36,715 bases of DNA from an uncultured Bacteroidales bacterium (lineage in GTDB: Bacteria > Bacteroidota > Bacteroidia > Bacteroidales > Muribaculaceae). A program made the translations under genes and the position numbers. Of this stretch, positions 32,642 to 36,715 are shown piece after piece (position 1 is the stretch's first letter; the number at the start of each line of letters is the position of its first letter). The stretch lies in contig CADAAI010000033.1 in the NCBI GenBank assembly GCA_902785925.1, forward strand, positions 1 through 36,715, read 5' to 3'. Under the pieces are notes generated by a model. The model was not told the origin of the DNA. It searched no databases and saw only the letters and a program-made list of their open reading frames with translations.

Positions 32642-33622
32642 TTAGCGGGTCATATCGCTGATGCCAGGAGCGGTTACTGGGTGGCCAGCGTCGTCGTGGC
32701 GCGGCACATATCGCGTGAGGTTGCCACTGTTGTCAATGATGGTGATTTCCATGTCGGGCTCGCCATTCTCGTTGCAGCGCACCACAAGGGGGCGGCTGTC
32801 GCTGTTGTAGAGCCGCTCACCTGTCTTAGTATTCTTGACGGTAATCTTGGCATCTTCATGCGCAGCAAGAATCAAGTAAACCTCCTTACCGCCGGTCTGC
32901 GCTTCCCAGGCATTAACATCTTTAAATTCAGGATATTTTTTGTAAGGGTCTTCATATCTCATTGTTGAGAATGTGTTCCACTCGCCTACATATGCCACCT
33001 GTGCCACTGCGTTAGGGTCGACTTTCTTGGGCTGTGCCTCAACTGGTGGAGCACCAGCGATGAGTGACTCGCCAAGCTCGGCTCCCAAACTTGAATATAT
33101 GGCCTCAGGGTCGATGTCGTCGCGCTCCTCGGCGCTAAACTCATAGAGCATGGTTGCGCTCTTGCCATTATGGATAAGCGTGCGCTGATAGAAGTGCTTG
33201 TCGCCCTTTTCGCCCTCGATGACAAAAGAATCATCCTCGAGGTCGGTGCTGCTCACTTGAGCTCCGTCGTTGTTGAATTGTTTCAACATGCTCGACATCA
33301 AGTCCTCGACTTGCAAATTGCAGTTCTCGCCCCAAGCCTTGAGTGTGGCCACGCCGTCCTTGCTGTGGCAAGAGAATCCTCGGTCGCCGTCCTCTTTGAA
33401 ATCGACAAAGGAGTTAGGATATTGCACCGAATAGTCCATCGAAGCGCTGTGGAAATAGGTGACACCTTGTCGTAGCGGGTTGTTCTGGTTCATTATCTCT
33501 TCTTTTTCCTCGTCGGTGTAGCCCGAGTTGGAGCGTGGCATCCTGCCGCCAATGCCTCCACCCCCAAATTGGCAACCACTCAGGACAATCGCCAGTGAAA
33601 GTATTACGAATATCTGTTTCAT
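32642..33622 (-). CDS. Lipoprotein of unknown function
   Basis: A lipoprotein of about 326 residues. I place the start at 33622 (MKQIFVILSLAIVLSGCQFG) or at the ATG two codons earlier; the frame opens further upstream, but only this start gives a proper signal peptide with lipobox LSGC. The N-terminal half includes a domain with YFHSASMDYSVQYPNSF and FKEDGDRGFSCHSKDGVATL; the C-terminal half has YVGEWNTFSTMRYEDPYKKY and ends ISDMTR. No catalytic motif was recognised. Single-gene transcript with the terminator at 32588. Confidence 0.75.
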   Translation of the reverse strand: MKQIFVILSLAIVLSGCQFGGGGIGGRMPRSNSGYTDEEKEEIMNQNNPLRQGVTYFHSASMDYSVQYPNSFVDFKEDGDRGFSCHSKDGVATLKAWGENCNLQVEDLMSSMLKQFNNDGAQVSSTDLEDDSFVIEGEKGDKHFYQRTLIHNGKSATMLYEFSAEERDDIDPEAIYSSLGAELGESLIAGAPPVEAQPKKVDPNAVAQVAYVGEWNTFSTMRYEDPYKKYPEFKDVNAWEAQTGGKEVYLILAAHEDAKITVKNTKTGERLYNSDSRPLVVRCNENGEPDMEITIIDNSGNLTRYVPRHDDAGHPVTAPGISDMTR

Positions 33623-33750
33623 AATCATGGATATTATTGATACAAAAATAGTGTGCACAAATTTACACAAAGTGCCGTGTTTTTACAAGTGAAATTGCTG
33701 CGATAATTCATTTTTCTAGCATAATTTTATGTGATGTGGCACAAAAACGT

Positions 33751-33758
33751 TATCTTTG
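33751..33758 (+). promoter_or_regulatory. -7 box of pepD
   Basis: TATCTTTG about 45 nt before the ATG at 33805. It lies inside a longer open frame beginning at 33736, which argues that the shorter start is the real one. Confidence 0.65.
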
Positions 33759-33804
33759 TAGCATTGAAAACATCATTGACTTATATACATTAACAAAAAC
33801 AACT

Positions 33805-35262
33805 ATGAACGAGATTGAAAAACTTCAACCAACGTGCATCTGGCGCAATTTCTATGCGCTGACACAAGTTCCCCGTCCATCAGGACATGTAGAGAAAATT
33901 CAACAATACTTGCTCGACTTCGCCAAGAAGGTTGGCGTTGAGGCATTCCAGGACCCCGCCGGCAACATCGTGATGCGCAAACCTGCAACTCCAGGCATGG
34001 AGAACCGCAAGTGCATCACAATGCAAGCCCACATGGACATGGTTCCACAGAAGACTCCAGAGAGCAAGCACAACTTTGAGACTGACCCCATTGAGCCATA
34101 CATCGACGGTGACTGGATCAAGGCTCGCGGCACCACACTGGGCGCCGACGACGGTCTAGGCATCGCCGCCATCATGGCAGTGATGGAGGACAACACCCTC
34201 AAGCACGGTCCTATCGAAGGTCTTATCACCAAGGACGAAGAGACTGGCATGTTTGGCGCTAATGATTTGCCCAAGGGCCAGATGAAGGGCGACATCCTCT
34301 TCAACCTCGATAGCGAGACTTGGGGCAAATTTGTAATTGGTAGCGCTGGTGGCATCGACGTTACTGCTACCCGCAAATATAATGAGGTGAAGACAACAGC
34401 TGGTGAAATCGCCGTACGCATTACCCTCAAGGGCTTAAAGGGCGGACACAGCGGTCTCGAGATTCATGAGGGCCGCGCCAATGCCAACAAGCTGATGGTT
34501 CGCCTTGTGCAATTCGCTATCAAAGACCACAAGGCTCGCCTCGTGAGCTGGCATGGTGGCAACATGCGCAACGCCATCCCATTCAAGGCCGAGACAGTAA
34601 TGACCCTTCCTGAGGATAACCTCAAGGGCATGAAGAAGCTCGTCAAGACCCTTAAGGCTGAGTTTGAGAGCCAATTCAAGCTCATCGAGGACAATATTGA
34701 CCTCACTCTCAAGAAGGTTGACCGCCCCAAGATGAAGATGGCGCTCGACGACCAGACCACAATCTTGCGTGCCCTCTACGCTTGTCATGACGGTGTTGTT
34801 CGTTTCATTCCCGCTTATCCTAACGTGGTTGAGACTTCTAGCAACCTCGCCATCATCGACATCGAAGACGGCAAGGCTGCTGTTAAGATTCTTGCCCGCT
34901 CGGCGCGTGAGGACATGAAGGACTACATCGTGAAGATGCTCATGACCTGCTTCCACCTCGCCGACTTCAAGGTTGAGACAGGCGGTGACTACATCGGCTG
35001 GGATCCCAACCCCGATAGCGAGGCGCTTCACATGCTTCTCGACATCTACAAGAAGCTGTTCAACGAGGAAGGTATCGTGCAAGTTGACCACGCCGGTCTG
35101 GAGTGCTCAATCATCTTGGGCAAGTACCCACACATGGATGTTGTGAGCTTCGGCCCAACACTGAAGAGCCCACACACTACCATCGAGCGCGCCTACATCC
35201 CCGCAGCCGAGCCATTCTGGAAGTTGCTGGTTAAGGCTCTCGAGGAAGTGCCCGTGAAATAA
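33805..35262 (+). CDS. pepD: Cytosolic dipeptidase PepD (aminoacyl-histidine dipeptidase, M20)
   Basis: A 485-residue metallopeptidase of family M20 that cleaves Xaa-His and other dipeptides. The metal-binding residues lie in MQAHMDMVPQ (His), TLGADDGLG (bridging Asp), KDEETGMFGA (Glu-Glu) and LDSETWG (Asp). AGLECSIILGKYPHMDVVSF near the C terminus is typical. I start at MNEIEKLQPTCIWRNF because the promoter box lies downstream of the earlier ATG. It is monocistronic. Confidence 0.95.
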   Translation: MNEIEKLQPTCIWRNFYALTQVPRPSGHVEKIQQYLLDFAKKVGVEAFQDPAGNIVMRKPATPGMENRKCITMQAHMDMVPQKTPESKHNFETDPIEPYIDGDWIKARGTTLGADDGLGIAAIMAVMEDNTLKHGPIEGLITKDEETGMFGANDLPKGQMKGDILFNLDSETWGKFVIGSAGGIDVTATRKYNEVKTTAGEIAVRITLKGLKGGHSGLEIHEGRANANKLMVRLVQFAIKDHKARLVSWHGGNMRNAIPFKAETVMTLPEDNLKGMKKLVKTLKAEFESQFKLIEDNIDLTLKKVDRPKMKMALDDQTTILRALYACHDGVVRFIPAYPNVVETSSNLAIIDIEDGKAAVKILARSAREDMKDYIVKMLMTCFHLADFKVETGGDYIGWDPNPDSEALHMLLDIYKKLFNEEGIVQVDHAGLECSIILGKYPHMDVVSFGPTLKSPHTTIERAYIPAAEPFWKLLVKALEEVPVK

Positions 35263-35302
35263 GAATCTAGAAATTCTAGAAGGAAACGATTTTAGGGAGG
35301 AT

Positions 35303-35333
35303 TTTGTGAAAAGCGAAATTCTCCCTAACTTTG
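35303..35333 (+). promoter_or_regulatory. Promoter of the hemerythrin-LuxR unit
   Basis: TTTG (35303-35306), 19 nt, TAACTTTG (35326-35333), 25 nt before the ATG at 35359. Confidence 0.75.
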
Positions 35334-35358
35334 TAGCATAAAAACAACCTATAAAATC

Positions 35359-36150
35359 ATGAATGACTATCATTACAACGAGAACGACTACCTGTCGGCG
35401 CTGGTGACTGCACAACCAGAGCTGCTGCTCACTTTGTCGCACTTCGGCATACCGATGGGCTTTGGCGACAAGACGATATCGCAAGTGTGCCATGAGCATG
35501 GTGTTGACCCTAAGTTCTTCCTGCTCATTTGCCAAGTCTACAGCAACGATAACTATTCCCCAACGGCCACAACGCTTCGCAGCACACCAATGGAGGGTCT
35601 GATTCCCTACCTGCTGCGCTCGCACGACTACTACCTCAACCGGCGTCTGCCCCACATCGGACATCACCTCGAGAAGATTGCCGCCCTGCTGCCCGAGCGT
35701 GCCGGCAAGGCGATAATAAAATTCTTCAATGCCTACATTGAGGATGTGCGCGAGCACTTCGGCCACGAGGAGACTACCGTTTATCCTCACATCAGCCATC
35801 TGCTTGGCGGTGAAGCTAAAGACAATTTCAAAATAAAGGATTTCCTGGAGTCGCACGGCAACCTTGAGGACAAACTTAGCGACCTGGTACAGATTATTTT
35901 CAAGTATCTGCCAGCTTCGCCTAACCTTGAGGATTGTCATACTCCCCCTGTATCCCCCTCTAGCTTAGAGGGGGAGCTGATAACGGCACCATCTAGGTCT
36001 TACTTAGAGGGGGAGCTGCACGACGATGACTCAATCGACATGATTTTCGACATCCTGCAGCTCTCACGCGACCTGCGCAAGCACGCCATCATTGAGGATA
36101 AGATACTGGGTCCCTATGTGAAACAACTCGAAAAATCCTCACGCCTATGA
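35359..36150 (+). CDS. Hemerythrin-domain protein (RIC/YtfE-like) with an in-frame repeat insertion
   Basis: A 263-residue protein. Residues about 5-75 form a helical N-terminal domain (like the ScdA/YtfE N-terminal region, without the usual CxxC). Residues about 80-258 are a hemerythrin-like di-iron domain: His89 in LRSHDYYL, His133/His136-Glu137 in REHFGHEETT, His166 in LESHGNLED, His242-Glu246 in RKHAIIEDK. Such proteins bind O2/NO or repair iron centres. At residues about 195-220 there is a Pro/Ser/Leu-Glu-Gly-rich insertion (TPPVSPSSLEGEL ... SYLEGELH) encoded by C-run/G-run palindromic repeat DNA. Its stop overlaps the start of the LuxR-type gene (ATGA), so the two are coupled. Confidence 0.82.
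   Translation: MNDYHYNENDYLSALVTAQPELLLTLSHFGIPMGFGDKTISQVCHEHGVDPKFFLLICQVYSNDNYSPTATTLRSTPMEGLIPYLLRSHDYYLNRRLPHIGHHLEKIAALLPERAGKAIIKFFNAYIEDVREHFGHEETTVYPHISHLLGGEAKDNFKIKDFLESHGNLEDKLSDLVQIIFKYLPASPNLEDCHTPPVSPSSLEGELITAPSRSYLEGELHDDDSIDMIFDILQLSRDLRKHAIIEDKILGPYVKQLEKSSRL
35941..36020 (+). repeat. C-run/G-run palindromic repeat inserted in a coding region
   Basis: CCCCCTCTAGCTTAGAGGGGGAGCT-like hairpin (about 35953-35980) followed by a second partial copy ending AGAGGGGGAGCT (about 36006-36020). The intergenic relative lies at about 31000-31040. The insertion keeps the reading frame of the hemerythrin gene. Confidence 0.75.
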
Positions 36151-36715
36151 AAAGGAAAGTATTGATAGTGGAGCCGTCGGAGGTAATTGTCGAGGGGCTT
36201 ATCTCAACCCTCACTAATGCCGAGCTCCGATTGTTGCAGCCTGAATACAACATCGATGACCTCGACAACAGGCTCGATGTGCTAAAACCCGACATACTAA
36301 TCATCAACCCGACGCTGACCGACAACGTGACGGCGCTGCGTAACGGACGCAATATCGCGGTCGCTGCCCTTGTCTACCAATATGTGAAGCAGTCGCGACT
36401 CAGGCACTTCGACGCGGTCATCGACATACGCGACTCGAAGCTGTCGATAAAGCAGACCGTTATCGACCTTATGGCTAAAACGGCCAGCAATGACAATACC
36501 GTCACCAACCACGAACTCACTAAGCGCGAGACTGCTGTCTTAATCGAGGTGGCACGAGGTCTATCCAACAAGGAGATAGCAGCACGGCTTAACGTGAGTA
36601 TCTTCACGGTGACGACCCACCGCAAGAACATCGTGCGCAAGACTGGCATCAAATCGGTTGCTGGTCTCACTGTCTACGCCCTGCTCAACAACCTCATTGA
36701 CGAGGATAACGTAAT
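36147..36715 (+). CDS. LuxR/NarL-type response regulator-like protein, 3' end outside the window
   Basis: 189 codons are visible and the frame is open at the right edge. The N-terminal ~125 residues resemble a receiver domain (KRKVLIVEPSEVIVEGLI; LKPDILIINPTLTDN), but the usual acidic pair is Glu-Pro and the phospho-acceptor Asp is replaced by Asn in IINPT. Residues about 132-185 are a LuxR HTH (LTKRETAVLIEVARGLSNKE, then IAARLNVSIFTVTTHRKNIV). Coupled (ATGA overlap) to the hemerythrin gene, which points to control by iron/NO/O2 state through a protein contact rather than phosphorylation. Confidence 0.85.
   Translation, partial: MKRKVLIVEPSEVIVEGLISTLTNAELRLLQPEYNIDDLDNRLDVLKPDILIINPTLTDNVTALRNGRNIAVAALVYQYVKQSRLRHFDAVIDIRDSKLSIKQTVIDLMAKTASNDNTVTNHELTKRETAVLIEVARGLSNKEIAARLNVSIFTVTTHRKNIVRKTGIKSVAGLTVYALLNNLIDEDNV

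Noticed and set aside
31851..32645. Long plus-strand frame over the Nudix gene
   Set aside because: It is antisense to a gene with a complete Nudix box and carries no domain.
33736..33804. Longer N-terminus for PepD
   Set aside because: The -7 box at 33751-33758 lies inside it, and PepD proteins begin near MNEIEKLQP.
35107..35940. Minus-strand frame of 277 codons over pepD and the hemerythrin gene
   Set aside because: It crosses the promoter at 35303-35333 and is antisense to two well supported genes.

Overview
The window looks like a chromosomal segment of a gut-type Bacteroidales bacterium (Muribaculaceae, Prevotellaceae or Bacteroidaceae level). The evidence is promoters of the Bacteroidetes type (TTG about 19-20 nt upstream of TAnnTTTG) in front of many genes, few Shine-Dalgarno sequences, FISUMP/fimbrillin-like lipoproteins, and Bacteroidetes-type housekeeping proteins. 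I found no tRNA, rRNA, CRISPR array or intact transposase.

Layout. 1-321 is the 5' part of a secreted protein. 322-1486 is non-coding and carries a promoter plus boxA-like repeat element with GAGTCA and GCATTATGCATT repeats. 1487-2512 is a threonine aldolase-family gene. 2752-10688 is a Type III restriction-modification operon with two extra members: a DUF4365/PD-(D/E)XK-like protein in front, and a membrane-anchored TPR protein between mod and res. 10754-13909 is a compact housekeeping operon (engB, a DUF2520-type protein, a kdsC-like phosphatase, maf, an AlkZ-related protein). It ends in a terminator shared with convergent rpsA (14001-15794). 15795-16700 is a second repeat-rich stretch, carrying the same boxA element in inverted orientation.

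16784-19482 is an accessory patch: an orphan gene, fossil pieces of hsdR and of a FISUMP lipoprotein, and a two-gene unit of unknown function (membrane protein plus soluble protein). 19631-30631 is, in my reading, a class I lanthipeptide-type RiPP locus read on the minus strand. It comprises a TPR-HTH membrane regulator, a small secreted protein, LanC, a split LanB (glutamylation and elimination subunits), and two tandem copies of a module [Cys-rich precursor with an LSLDKQEVSxLGG leader - 24-codon small ORF - fimbrillin-like/FISUMP lipoprotein]. The duplication left a readable scar (the tail of the elimination-subunit gene) before the second copy, and a possible third-copy tail at 17450.

30632-31090 is again repeat DNA. 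It is followed by Sir2 with an NrtR-type Nudix regulator, a lipoprotein, pepD, and a hemerythrin-like protein translationally coupled to a LuxR-type regulator that runs off the right edge. The hemerythrin gene carries an in-frame insertion of a G/C-run palindromic repeat related to one seen in intergenic DNA.

The most novel unit is the lanthipeptide locus in which each precursor is paired with its own large surface lipoprotein. The augmented Type III R-M operon and the boxA-like transcribed repeats follow.
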